From: Kribbella qitaiheensis
GTDB taxonomy: Bacteria > Actinomycetota > Actinomycetes > Propionibacteriales > Kribbellaceae
Reading direction: 5' to 3'
DNA length: 64,000 bases
NCBI RefSeq assembly: GCF_014217565.1
Contig: NZ_CP043661.1
Location: 5,952,001 to 6,016,000, forward strand
Below, piece by piece: positions 33,340 to 41,133 of the stretch. A model generated the notes under the pieces. The model saw only the letters and a list, made by a program, of their open reading frames with translations. It was not told the origin of the DNA and searched no databases. The translations under genes and the position numbers were made by a program. How positions within the stretch are numbered: position 1 is the first letter of the stretch; the number at the start of each line of letters is the position of its first letter.

Positions 33340-33717
33340 TCAGGCCGTGCACTGGCTGGACGCAGCGACGCTGCCGCCGTCGTTCAGGTTGCCGTTGTAC
33401 ATCCAGCCTTCGATGGTGGTGTTGGCGATCCGGACGTGGGTCCATTTGTGGCCTTCGCTGTTCTGGACCCAGCAGTGGTAGAAGAGGTCCTTCGAAGTAT
33501 CGACCTGCTTGACCACATCGCAAGACTGGTACGGACCGGTCCGGATCGGCGAGGAGCTGATGACCTTGCCCGCCCCGGAGCTCCGGTTCTGCCAGGCGGG
33601 GTGGCTGCCGCAGTCGGCGCTGGCCGACTGGGCGTTCAGGGCGATGAAACCACCGGCCACCAGCGGCAGGGTTACTGCTGCGGTGACGAGGCGACGGATG
33701 CTACTCGGAGTACTCAT
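33340..33717 (-). CDS. Small secreted protein, SH3-like
   Basis: 125 residues from ATG 33717, with GGAGA ahead of it. A signal peptide (RRLVTAAVTLPLVAGGFIAL, cut after ASA) exports a mature part of about 85 residues with four Cys (DCGSH, QSCDV, HCWVQ, SQCTA), probably two disulphides. The FYHCWVQNSEGHKWTHVRIA pattern with a late GWMYNGNLNDGG resembles bacterial SH3-type domains of secreted actinomycete proteins. Function unknown. An AT-rich segment lies upstream. Confidence 0.68.
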   Translation of the reverse strand: MSTPSSIRRLVTAAVTLPLVAGGFIALNAQSASADCGSHPAWQNRSSGAGKVISSSPIRTGPYQSCDVVKQVDTSKDLFYHCWVQNSEGHKWTHVRIANTTIEGWMYNGNLNDGGSVAASSQCTA

Positions 33718-33866
33718 CTGATTATCTCCCGTAGTCGAGGGCGGTCGCGGTGACACTAGCCGGGAGAAGTGGTCGATGAATAGACCTTTGAAAGAAATAT
33801 CAAATGCATTCTTTGGTCAAGCGATTGTTTTTCCGAATAAATGCATCTGGTATTTCTCGGATTTAC
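33718..33866. other. AT-rich intergenic segment
   Basis: The gap between the PfkB kinase stop and the secreted-protein start. From about 33775 to 33865 it is strongly AT-rich compared with its surroundings (AAAGAAATATCAAATGC, TTGTTTTTCCGAATAAATG), with ATGCAT twice. It probably holds the promoter of the secreted protein and is a candidate for an Lsr2-type silencer site. Confidence 0.4.
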
Positions 33867-34916
33867 TCAGGCGTCGGAGAGGCGGGCAATGGTCGCGCCG
33901 GCGCGGCGGACAATAGGAACAGGGCCGGCCGGTAGCACATCTCCGATGAATGTGTAATGCCGAAGAATGTCGGGGTCGACGTCGCCGGGGCGGGAACGGC
34001 TGTGATCGCGGACCCAGTCGATGATGTCGCCCCAGCCCGGTGCCGCCAGCGAGCCGCCGAAATGCTGGACCGAGAGGCCTGCACAAAGGTTCCCGAAGGC
34101 CAGGCGGTGGGCGAGCGGCCAGCCGCGAAGGGTGCCGAGGACGAGGGACGCCAGGAAGACGTCGCCCGCGCCGGTCGGGTCGTAGGACCGGACCGGGAGA
34201 GCCGGGATGTGCTCCTCCTCCCCGGTGGCCGAGTCGATCGCCAGTACGCCGTCCGAGCCGTTCGTCACGACCGCCAGCGGCACCCGCTCGGCCAGTTTGT
34301 GCAGCGCTGCCTTCGGGGTGTCGGTCCGGGTGTAGGCCATCGCCTCCCCGGCGTTCGGGGTGAAGGCGTGGAAGCCGTCCAGTACGTCGAGGACGGCGGG
34401 CGACCAGACGTCGGTCGGATCCCAGCCGACGTCGCCGAACAGCAGCGCGCCGGACTCGCGGACCTCGGTCGTCCAGCTCGGCAGTTCCTCCGCCACCGGG
34501 ACGATCGCGGACCTGGTCCGCAGTCCCGGGCCGACCAGCTTGCTCGGGTCGCCGGGCGCCTCGTGCGCGTGGGTGACCATCGCGCGGTCCCGGTCGATCG
34601 ACATCGACACGGTGACGGGGGAGTGCCAGTGGCCGATCCGGCGCGAGTGCGACAGGTCGACCTTCTCCTGGTCGGCCAGCGTCCGCCAGCAGAAATCGGC
34701 GTACACGTCGTCGCCGAAGACCGCGGCCAGTCCGCTGCGCAGGCCGAGCCGGCTGGCGGCGATGGCGAAGTTGGCGACGCCGCCGGGGCAGGAGCCCATC
34801 CCCTCGGCGAAGATCTCGGTCCCGGTCGTCGGCGCCGACTCCAGGCCGGTCAGCACGATGTCGAGGAACACGGTCCCCTGGACGAAGACGTCGTAGGTTT
34901 CCGGCTCGTCCATCAC
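33867..34916 (-). CDS. PfkB-family carbohydrate/nucleoside kinase
   Basis: 349 residues. The ribokinase fold is shown by GGVANFAIAASRLGLRSGL, a lid region HEAPGD, and the C-terminal catalytic motif SYDPTGAGDVFLASLVLG with the base Asp. Such enzymes phosphorylate sugars or nucleosides with ATP in the cytosol. The start is GTG 34916 or ATG 34913, with AGGAA upstream. No transporter or isomerase is directly linked, so the substrate is unknown. Confidence 0.88.
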   Translation of the reverse strand: MMDEPETYDVFVQGTVFLDIVLTGLESAPTTGTEIFAEGMGSCPGGVANFAIAASRLGLRSGLAAVFGDDVYADFCWRTLADQEKVDLSHSRRIGHWHSPVTVSMSIDRDRAMVTHAHEAPGDPSKLVGPGLRTRSAIVPVAEELPSWTTEVRESGALLFGDVGWDPTDVWSPAVLDVLDGFHAFTPNAGEAMAYTRTDTPKAALHKLAERVPLAVVTNGSDGVLAIDSATGEEEHIPALPVRSYDPTGAGDVFLASLVLGTLRGWPLAHRLAFGNLCAGLSVQHFGGSLAAPGWGDIIDWVRDHSRSRPGDVDPDILRHYTFIGDVLPAGPVPIVRRAGATIARLSDA

Positions 34917-35003
34917 GGTGAATCCGTTCCTGTCGGTAGCTGGTGCTGTGCTGTCCTTCGTAGCATCATCGACCGGTCATCACCACGGATTTAGGAGAAA
35001 GCA

Positions 35004-35117
35004 ATGAGTTGTGCCCCGTGTCGGAGGTTCCGCTGCGCTACCGGCGCCCGGGCACGCACCTGGACACCGCTATCGCTAGCGGAACCTCCGACACGGGGCA
35101 CTGGGGTGTGTCTGTGA
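35004..35117 (+). CDS. 37-codon upstream ORF spanning a long palindrome
   Basis: ATG 35004 has an ideal AGGAG site (34993-34997). The frame runs through the palindrome at 35011-35101 and stops at TGA 35115-35117, overlapping GTG 35114 of the next gene (GTGA). It is Arg/Cys-rich and not like a stable protein. The likely role is to bring ribosomes through the hairpin to the downstream start, or it is the result of the palindrome inserting just after an original start codon. Confidence 0.4.
   Translation: MSCAPCRRFRCATGARARTWTPLSLAEPPTRGTGVCL
35011..35101. repeat. Long palindrome, copy 1 of a GTGTCGGRGGTTCCG family
   Basis: Perfect 24-base arms at 35011-35034 and 35078-35101 (core CGTGTCGGAGGTTCCG and its complement) with a 43-base loop. 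The core recurs at 35717-35773. The two copies frame a two-gene unit. Such length and identity suggest an inserted palindromic element or a structured RNA. Confidence 0.75.
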
Positions 35118-35491
35118 TCCCGACCTGGATCTCGGTGGTCGGGGTGGTGATGACCGTGCTGAGCCCGGTGCTGGCGTTGGGCGGGGTCGCGCTGGGCGGG
35201 TATCTGAGCCGCAAGGCCGATCGTGAGCTCGATACCTGGCGGCACCGGGAGGAGACGATGCGGATGGTCCGGTGGGCCGTCGAGCAGATCCTCGAGGGTG
35301 ACGAAGCCGGAACGGACGCCGGTGTGGTGACGCTACGCTCACTGATGAGGTCGGAACTGTTACAGCCGGAGGACTACGATCTGGTCGCCGCGCTGACGGC
35401 CGCCGTTGCGATCGACCGGGTCGGCCCGGCCGCGTACGCTGAACTCGAGAACGCGGACACCGAGGTTGTCGAGGGAGGCGCCGGTGAGTGA
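35114..35491 (+). CDS. Small membrane protein of unknown function
   Basis: 125 residues from GTG 35114 (GTG 35108 is the in-frame alternative). One N-terminal membrane helix (about residues 3-28, ISVVGVVMTVLSPVLALGG), then a charged helical cytosolic part (SRKADRELDTWRHREETMRM) rich in Glu/Arg, and a C-terminal helical stretch. No known family is recognised. It overlaps the next gene by eight bases and sits between two related palindromes. Confidence 0.6.
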   Translation: MIPTWISVVGVVMTVLSPVLALGGVALGGYLSRKADRELDTWRHREETMRMVRWAVEQILEGDEAGTDAGVVTLRSLMRSELLQPEDYDLVAALTAAVAIDRVGPAAYAELENADTEVVEGGAGE

Positions 35492-35642
35492 GAAGAAGAC
35501 CGTCAAGGTCTCCCGCCAAGCCATCGAGCTGGCCCGGCTGCACGTCGAAGCGGCCCGCAAGGCCGGTCGCAAGCCAGAGCCGGGCCTGGCCCGGATCGCC
35601 GGCGCCCGCCCCGCCACCGGGCCGGAGGCAACCCCAGCCTGA
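35484..35642 (+). CDS. Small basic protein of unknown function
   Basis: 52 residues from GTG 35484, with GGGAGG six bases upstream. The sequence starts with a Lys/Arg-rich amphipathic helix (KKTVKVSRQAIELARLHVEA) and ends in a Pro/Ala/Gly-rich tail. Overlap with the preceding membrane-protein gene suggests that both act together. No family recognised. Confidence 0.55.
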   Translation: MSEKKTVKVSRQAIELARLHVEAARKAGRKPEPGLARIAGARPATGPEATPA

Positions 35643-35716
35643 CGTCCGTACTACGGACGCCCGCGCGCCCCGAAGTACCGGCTATCGGTCCCGTCGGGCG
35701 GCACGCCGTAGAACCC

Positions 35717-35773
35717 TAGGGCCTCGTGTCGGGGGTTCCGTTGCACTAGCGGACCCCCCGACACGAGGCCCTA
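35717..35773. repeat. Long palindrome, copy 2 of the GTGTCGGRGGTTCCG family
   Basis: 24-base arms at 35717-35740 and 35750-35773 with one mismatch and a nine-base loop TTGCACTAG. Core CGTGTCGGGGGTTCCG is the same as in copy 1, and the loop matches the ends of the copy 1 loop, which carries about 35 extra bases. It lies between the small-protein unit and ftsE and could also end transcription. Confidence 0.75.
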
Positions 35774-35811
35774 CACTGATCGCGGCCGCTCCGGTGGCGT
35801 ACGGTGCCCTC

Positions 35812-35865
35812 GTGGTGACCACTACGTTGCTCCCTGTTCCCGACCACGGCCGGACAATCCCGTGA
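35812..35865 (+). CDS. Possible 17-codon leader ORF coupled to ftsE
   Basis: GTG 35812 lies six bases after TACGGT (35800-35805), a possible -10 box, so it could be a leaderless start. The frame ends at TGA 35863-35865, overlapping the ftsE GTG (GTGA). ftsE has no Shine-Dalgarno sequence, so coupling would explain how it starts. Confidence 0.35.
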   Translation: MVTTTLLPVPDHGRTIP

Positions 35866-36551
35866 TCCGCTTCGAGAATGTTTCCAAGACCTACGAGGGC
35901 CAGTCCAAGGCTGCCCTGCTGAACGTCGACGTCGAGATCGAGAAAGGCGAGTTCGTCTTCCTGGTCGGTACCTCCGGGTCCGGCAAGTCGACGTTCCTGC
36001 GCCTGGTCCTGCGCGAGCACCGGACCTCCAAGGGCCACATCATGGTGGCCGGCAAGGACCTGAACCGGCTGGCCAGCTGGCGGATCCCGCAGATGCGCCG
36101 GCAGATCGGCACCGTCTTCCAGGACTTCCGGCTGCTGCCGAACAAGACCGTCGCCGAGAACGTGGCGTTCGCGCTGCAGGTGATCGGCAAGCCGCGCCAG
36201 CACATCCGCAAGACGGTCCCCGAGGTGCTCGAGCTGGTCGGTCTGGACGGCAAGGAGGACCGGATGCCGGACGAGCTGTCCGGCGGTGAGCAGCAGCGGG
36301 TGGCGATCGCCCGCGCGTTCGTGAACCGGCCGATGATCCTGATCGCCGACGAGCCGACCGGAAACCTCGACCCGGGCACCTCGATCGGCATCATGAAGCT
36401 GCTGGACCGGATCAACCGGACCGGCACCACCGTCGTGATGGCCACCCACGACGTGTCGATCGTGGACCAGATGCGCAAACGCGTGATCGAGCTGGAGAAC
36501 GGTCATGTCGTCCGCGACGAGTCGCGCGGCGTCTACGGCTACCAGCACTAG
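35862..36551 (+). CDS. ftsE: Cell-division ATP-binding protein FtsE
   Basis: 229 residues. Contains Walker A (VGTSGSGKSTFLRLVL), the Q-loop (TVFQDFRLLPNK), ABC signature LSGGEQQRVAIARAF, Walker B (ILIADEPTGNLDP) and H-loop (TTVVMATHDVSIVD), with FtsE-typical length. It works with FtsX at the division site, using ATP to switch on peptidoglycan hydrolases outside the cell. GTG 35862 has no ribosome site; a coupled leader ORF may supply one. Confidence 0.95.
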   Translation: MIRFENVSKTYEGQSKAALLNVDVEIEKGEFVFLVGTSGSGKSTFLRLVLREHRTSKGHIMVAGKDLNRLASWRIPQMRRQIGTVFQDFRLLPNKTVAENVAFALQVIGKPRQHIRKTVPEVLELVGLDGKEDRMPDELSGGEQQRVAIARAFVNRPMILIADEPTGNLDPGTSIGIMKLLDRINRTGTTVVMATHDVSIVDQMRKRVIELENGHVVRDESRGVYGYQH

Positions 36552-36602
36552 GGCCGCTGCACCCCTGGTTCCCCGACCTACGACGTTACGGACTGACTTG
36601 TT

Positions 36603-37514
36603 ATGCGCTTGAACTACATCCTCTCGGACCTCGGTATCGGGCTGAAGCGGAACCTGTCGATGACGATCGCGGTCGTCGTCACCATCTGGGTGTCGCTGTC
36701 GCTGTTCGGCAGCGCCCTGCTCGCGCGTGAGCAGGTCGACCTGATGAAGGGGAACTGGTACGACAAGATCCAGATCTCGGTCTTCCTCTGCACCAAGGAC
36801 TCCGGCGGCCGCGGCTGCGCGGGCACCGAGGTGACCACGGAGCAGAAGAACCGGATCAAGCAGGTGATCGAGTCGAGCCCGGACACCGCGCCGGAGGGCG
36901 TCTTCGGGGAGACCAAGAAGGAAGCGTTCGACCAGTTCAAGAAGCTGTACAAGGACTCGCCGATCGTCAGCACGGTCACCGAGGACCAGATGCAGGAGTC
37001 CTTCCGGGTCAAACTGAAGGATCCACAGCGCTACCAGAACCTGGTCAGCGCGGTCGCGGGCCTGCCCGGCGTCGATACCGTCCAGGATCTACGCCAGTAC
37101 CTGGATCCACTCTTCAAGGCGCTGAACGGGTTGCAAGTCGGTGCGCTGGTGGCCGCCGGACTCCTGCTGGTCGCCGCGCTGATGCAGATCTCGAACACCA
37201 TTCGGCTGGCGGCGTACGCGCGCCGAAGAGAGATCGGCATCATGCGCCTGGTGGGCGCCTCGAACTTCTATATCCAGCTGCCGTTCCTGCTGGAGGCCGT
37301 GCTGGCAGCGCTGATCGGCGCGGTCCTTGCCTGCGGCACCCTTTGGGTCGGCGTGTACTTCGTCGTCATGCAGCGGGCCGCGGAGACCTTCCGCGTCTGG
37401 CAGTGGGTCGGCGCCGCCGAAACCTTCCAGGCCACCCTGATCATGGTGGTGGTCGGTCTGGTGCTCGCCGTGGTCCCGACATTCCTGACAACGCGGAAAT
37501 ACCTCAAAGTCTGA
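36603..37514 (+). CDS. ftsX: Cell-division permease-like protein FtsX
   Basis: 303 residues: N-terminal arm, membrane helix about residues 20-45 (SMTIAVVVTIWVSLSLFGSA), an outer domain with a CTKDSGGRGCAG Cys pair, and three C-terminal helices (LVAAGLLLVAALMQISNTIR and after). The outer domain passes the FtsE ATP signal to a cell-wall hydrolase; the M23 peptidase encoded next is the obvious partner. It is 51 bases after ftsE. Confidence 0.94.
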   Translation: MRLNYILSDLGIGLKRNLSMTIAVVVTIWVSLSLFGSALLAREQVDLMKGNWYDKIQISVFLCTKDSGGRGCAGTEVTTEQKNRIKQVIESSPDTAPEGVFGETKKEAFDQFKKLYKDSPIVSTVTEDQMQESFRVKLKDPQRYQNLVSAVAGLPGVDTVQDLRQYLDPLFKALNGLQVGALVAAGLLLVAALMQISNTIRLAAYARRREIGIMRLVGASNFYIQLPFLLEAVLAALIGAVLACGTLWVGVYFVVMQRAAETFRVWQWVGAAETFQATLIMVVVGLVLAVVPTFLTTRKYLKV

Positions 37515-37524
37515 CCCAGGTGAC

Positions 37525-37577
37525 CTATGGTCGGTGTTGTGCCTTGACAAGAGGCGGCACGACACCATCACCCATAG
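37525..37577 (+). other. Stem-loop in the ftsX/M23 peptidase gap
   Basis: GGTGTTGTGCC (37533-37543) pairs with GGCACGACACC (37556-37566) through 11 pairs (one G-T), and outer CTATGG/CCATAG (37525-37530 with 37572-37577) adds six, with an internal loop. It lies 14 bases before GTG 37591. It could end ftsEX transcripts partly or regulate access to the peptidase start. Confidence 0.5.
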
Positions 37578-37590
37578 CAAGGGGTCGACT

Positions 37591-39033
37591 GTGGTCCCGC
37601 ACTTCCCCGGTGCGAACCCGCGCAAGCGGGGGAGCATCAAGCGAGACGACAGCATCGGCGCCACCGGAACACCGGACGGACGGATCCTCAGGCGACGCCT
37701 GGGCGGCTCGCCCGGCCGGCAGACGGTCATCGCCGCTTGCTGCGTTGTCCTGTCCCTGTCCGCCGGAGTTCTGGCGGCGGTCCCGGCTGCCCAGGCAGAC
37801 CCGCCGGACCCCGCCGCGAAGAAGAAACAGCTCGACTCGCAGATCCAGAGTCAGCGGGGCGAGCTGAACCAGGCGTCCGACCAGCTCGCCAAGTCCGTTG
37901 CCGCGTACACCCAGGCCGAGACGCAGTACCAGGCCGTCCAGGTGAAGTACGCCGCGGCGCAGGGCCGGCTGGCGGCCGCGAAGGCTGCCGACACCGTTGC
38001 CGCGAGCAAGCTCAAGGTGGCCGAGGCGGCGCTCCAGACGGCGATGGACGACGTCGCCTCGGGTGAGCAGCTGATCGAGGCGAAGAAGGCCGTCGCGGGT
38101 CGCGCCGTCAGATCGGCGTACCAGCAGCAGAACACCCTGGTCGGGTTGAGCATCGTCCTGCGAGGGGCATCGCCGGCCGATCTGGCCACCGGGATGCAGG
38201 TCCAGCGCAATGTGTTCGGCATCCAGGGCAACGCGATCACCAACCTGAACAACGCTCAGGCGCAGCTCGCGAACAAGCGGGTCAAGGTCGCCGCGGCGGA
38301 GCAGGCGGTCGCCGACCAGCGCGCCGAGGCGGCTCGTACGGTCAAGGAGGTCACCGCGCTGACGCTGCAGGTGGCCGCGGACAAGGCCGAGGCGGCCAAG
38401 GTCGCGGCAACCAGGCTGACCGCGCAGCAGGCCGCCGAGAAGGAGAAGAACAGCGAGCTCGCGCAGTACAACGCGCTGGTCTCCGAGCGGACCAGGGTCG
38501 AGCAGATCCTGATCGCCCGGGCTCGCGCCGAGAAGGCTGCCGCGGCCCGGCGAAAGGCAGCCCGGGAGGCAGCCGAGCGGGCGAAGGCGAAGAAGGAGCA
38601 TCGGCCGCCGCGGGACGTCCCGGACGATCCGGGTAACTCCTCGGGCCTGAGCTTCCCGATCAACACGTACATCACCTCGCCGTACGGGCTGCGGTTCCAC
38701 CCGATCCTGCACGTCTGGAAGCTGCACGACGGCACCGACTTCGGCGCCGGCTGCGGTACGCCGATCCACGCTGCCGCGAGCGGGGTGATCACTGACCGTT
38801 ACTACAACGGTGGCTACGGCAACCGGTTGTTCCTGTCGAACGGCGTGATCCGGGGCGACTCGATCACCACCGTCTACAACCACCTGTCCCGGTACAACGT
38901 CAGGGTCGGCCAGCACGTGAAGAAGGGCCAGGTGATCGGGTTCGTCGGTACCACCGGCTACTCGACCGGCTGCCACCTGCACTTCATGGTCTACCAGGAC
39001 GGTCGCGTGGTTAACCCGATGAAATGGTTGTAG
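37591..39033 (+). CDS. Secreted M23 (LytM) peptidase with coiled coil, FtsEX partner
   Basis: 480 residues from GTG 37591 after AAGGGG. A basic cytoplasmic arm leads to a signal or anchor helix (IAACCVVLSLSAGVLAAVP, cut after AQA). Residues about 75-345 are an Ala/Lys/Glu-rich coiled coil. A C-terminal LytM domain has the zinc ligands LHDGTDFGAGCG and HLHF. This is the EnvC-like layout: coiled coil to dock on FtsX, LytM domain to cut or activate cutting of septal peptidoglycan. All LytM ligands are present, so it may be catalytic. Confidence 0.9.
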   Translation: MVPHFPGANPRKRGSIKRDDSIGATGTPDGRILRRRLGGSPGRQTVIAACCVVLSLSAGVLAAVPAAQADPPDPAAKKKQLDSQIQSQRGELNQASDQLAKSVAAYTQAETQYQAVQVKYAAAQGRLAAAKAADTVAASKLKVAEAALQTAMDDVASGEQLIEAKKAVAGRAVRSAYQQQNTLVGLSIVLRGASPADLATGMQVQRNVFGIQGNAITNLNNAQAQLANKRVKVAAAEQAVADQRAEAARTVKEVTALTLQVAADKAEAAKVAATRLTAQQAAEKEKNSELAQYNALVSERTRVEQILIARARAEKAAAARRKAAREAAERAKAKKEHRPPRDVPDDPGNSSGLSFPINTYITSPYGLRFHPILHVWKLHDGTDFGAGCGTPIHAAASGVITDRYYNGGYGNRLFLSNGVIRGDSITTVYNHLSRYNVRVGQHVKKGQVIGFVGTTGYSTGCHLHFMVYQDGRVVNPMKWL

Positions 39034-39054
39034 GCGACCTGAGATACTGGTCGG

Positions 39055-39525
39055 ATGGTGAAACAGACCGGCCACAAACCGATCGCGCAGAATCGTAAGG
39101 CGCGACACGACTACCACATCGACGACGTGGTGGAGGCCGGACTCGTGCTGACCGGGACCGAGGTGAAGTCCCTGCGGCTGGGTCGGGCCTCCCTCGTCGA
39201 CGCGTTCGCCGCTGTCCGCGGTCGCGAGCTGTGGCTGCAGGGGATGCACATCCCGGAGTACACGCACGGCACGTGGACGAACCACGAGCCACGGCGGACG
39301 AGGAAACTGCTGCTGCACAAGGACGAGCTCGAGAAGCTGATCAAGGCTGTCGAGCAGCAGGGTGTCTCGCTGATCCCGCTGGCGCTGTACTTCAAGGACG
39401 GCTACGCCAAGGTCGAGCTGGCTACCGGCCGGGGCAAGAAGGACTACGACAAACGCCACGCCCTCGCCGAACGCCAAGCCAACCGAGAGGCCCAGCGAGC
39501 CCTCTCAGACCGCTCCCGCCACTGA
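39055..39525 (+). CDS. smpB: SsrA-binding protein SmpB
   Basis: 156 residues. QNRKARHDYHIDDVVEAGLV and LTGTEVKSLRLGRASLVDAF are the signature of SmpB, and the C-terminal tail GKKDYDKRHALAERQANREA enters the empty mRNA channel. SmpB and tmRNA together rescue stalled ribosomes. It is 21 bases after the M23 gene, and ssrA lies 0.8 kb downstream on the same strand. Confidence 0.97.
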   Translation: MVKQTGHKPIAQNRKARHDYHIDDVVEAGLVLTGTEVKSLRLGRASLVDAFAAVRGRELWLQGMHIPEYTHGTWTNHEPRRTRKLLLHKDELEKLIKAVEQQGVSLIPLALYFKDGYAKVELATGRGKKDYDKRHALAERQANREAQRALSDRSRH

Positions 39526-39684
39526 CCCCGCGCCGGCTCGCTCGCGTTCCCAGCCAGGTATCCACCTTCGGGGTTGGTGGTCCCGACCCCAGCGCCTTCC
39601 TTCCCTTGTTCTTGGGGTTGGCTCAGGGGTTGGTCCGGGCTGAACCCGATGGGGTGACACGTGTTTCGGCGGGACAGTGGGTGC

Positions 39685-40242
39685 ATGTCCACTTCTGATC
39701 TGCTGGTGACGCCGGCCCAACGGGACCGTGCGGTCGAGATTCTGCAAGAGATGTACGCCGACGGCCGGCTGGATCATGGCGAGTTCGACACCAGGATCGA
39801 ACTGGCGTTGAAGTCGCGGACCCGGGCCGAGCTGAACGGCACCTTCGACGGACTGGTCTCGCGCCCGGTCCCGACGTACGCGCCCGCCGCCTTCACCCGG
39901 CCCGCCCCGCTCGTGCGAACCGACAGCCAGGGCCGCGGGATGGGTTCGATCGCCCACTGGCTCGGCTACCCGACCTTCTTCGTCGGCCCGGCGCTGATGG
40001 TCGCCAGCAGCGGGAAGTCGAACCCGGCCGTCCGCAAGCACGCGGTCGAGGCGCTGAACTTCCAGCTGACCGCCTTCGCCGCATTCGCGACGCTGGGGAT
40101 CGTCACCAGTGTGGTCGGGTTCGCCGGCTTCCTGTTCCCGCTGCTCGGCCTGCTCTGGTTCGTCCTGACCGGCGTCGGCGGCCTGGCCACGCTGCTCGGC
40201 TCCAACTTCCGCTACCCGTTCACGCTGCGCCTCGTCCGCTGA
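39685..40242 (+). CDS. DUF1707 plus DUF4870-like membrane protein
   Basis: 185 residues from ATG 39685. Residues 1-55 match DUF1707 (AVEILQEMYADGRLDHGEFDTRIELAL), a short helical domain at the N-terminus of many actinobacterial membrane proteins. Residues about 85-185 have three membrane helices of the DUF4870/Tic20-like type (WLGYPTFFVGPALMVAS, AVRKHAVEALNFQLTAFAAF). Function is unknown. It stands between smpB and tmRNA. A second DUF1707 protein is at 59222. Confidence 0.72.
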   Translation: MSTSDLLVTPAQRDRAVEILQEMYADGRLDHGEFDTRIELALKSRTRAELNGTFDGLVSRPVPTYAPAAFTRPAPLVRTDSQGRGMGSIAHWLGYPTFFVGPALMVASSGKSNPAVRKHAVEALNFQLTAFAAFATLGIVTSVVGFAGFLFPLLGLLWFVLTGVGGLATLLGSNFRYPFTLRLVR

Positions 40243-40344
40243 CTCCGGGGAATCCCAGGTGCGGGTGACTTGTTCTAGTTGATAGTGTTGAGGCTTCGCG
40301 GCCAGTCAGGGTGCTTTCGGGTCGCGGGGTTTGACAACTCAAGA

Positions 40345-40724
40345 GGGGGTGAACGGTTTCGACTTTGGACGTACGTTCCAAGAGAAGCGGGCCGAGGACC
40401 CAGGGTTATCTCGCAAACGATCCCTGGAAAACAATAACTGCCAACGCTAACGCGCGCAGTAGCTTCGCTCTCGCCGCCTGACGGCCTGAGCTAAAAGAAG
40501 CGGTCAGCCCGGGGTTGCTTCCGACCCGGTTCCTGGCCTCAGCTAGGAAGCTTGCTTCGTCAACTCGGTCACGGGGTTGACGCGGGACATTTACAGTGAC
40601 TGAGTCTGTCAGCAACTTTGTCTGTGAGAGTGCTGGGGCTGAGAATTAGCGATTTACAGACTGCGCCCGGAGAAGTCTTGGGTCGACGCTGAAGGACGCG
40701 GGTTCGATTCCCGCCACCTCCACC
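40345..40724 (+). ncRNA. ssrA: Transfer-messenger RNA (tmRNA)
   Basis: 5' GGGGGTGAACGGTTTCGAC pairs (GGGGGTG with CACCTCC at 40715-40721) into the tRNA-like acceptor stem, and the T arm GGGTTCGATTCCCGCC is at the 3' end, followed by the discriminator A and CC. The final A of CCA is not encoded. The resume codon is GCA 40413; the tag reads 22 residues from ANDPWKTIT to RSSFALAA, stop TGA 40479-40481. The ALAA end is the proteolysis signal. It rescues stalled ribosomes with SmpB, encoded 0.8 kb upstream. Confidence 0.95.
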
Positions 40725-40742
40725 CCTTTGAGTCGAACAGAC

Positions 40743-40773
40743 AAGCCCCGGCAGCCACAGGCTGCCGGGGCTT
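40743..40773 (+). terminator. ssrA terminator hairpin
   Basis: A 14-bp perfect stem, AAGCCCCGGCAGCC with GGCTGCCGGGGCTT, closed by a three-base loop ACA, just 19 bases after the tmRNA 3' end. Confidence 0.8.
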
Positions 40774-41133
40774 CGTCATGCGCCTTCCGCGGACCCAGCT
40801 TCGTGTCGTGATGGGCGGGATACGGCGTTCCAGCACGAGATACAGCGTTTTAGTTGCCTCGATCATCTGGTGGTCACGTCCAGATCAGCTGCCGGATCTC
40901 CGCACCTTCGACTACCCAGCGCACTGAAGCAGGTGGATGTCCGATTCGTTATGTGAAGTCCCCGGCGAGCCGCGGCCCAGTGGCTTGCGTCCGGCGAGGA
41001 ATGCGCACCAGAATGCCGGGGGTGTGTCACTTGGGGGTGGCCTGGGCGCAGTTGGCCGGGCCGAACGAGGACGCACGACTCATCGCAAGCCCGTCCCTTT
41101 GGACCGGCGTGACCAGTGGAGAGAAAGAAACCT
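40774..41133. other. Gap with no gene recognised
   Basis: About 360 bases between the ssrA terminator and the repeat surface protein. Short open frames in it (for example on the minus strand to 40863) show no family motif. The promoter of the surface protein must lie near its 3' end, but no clear -35/-10 pair is seen. Confidence 0.4.

Noticed and set aside
37525..39477. 650-codon minus-strand frame over the M23 and smpB genes
   Set aside because: Antisense shadow crossing two real genes and their gap.
40690..40724. Separate tRNA gene
   Set aside because: The T-arm-like sequence is the 3' end of tmRNA; no anticodon arm is present.
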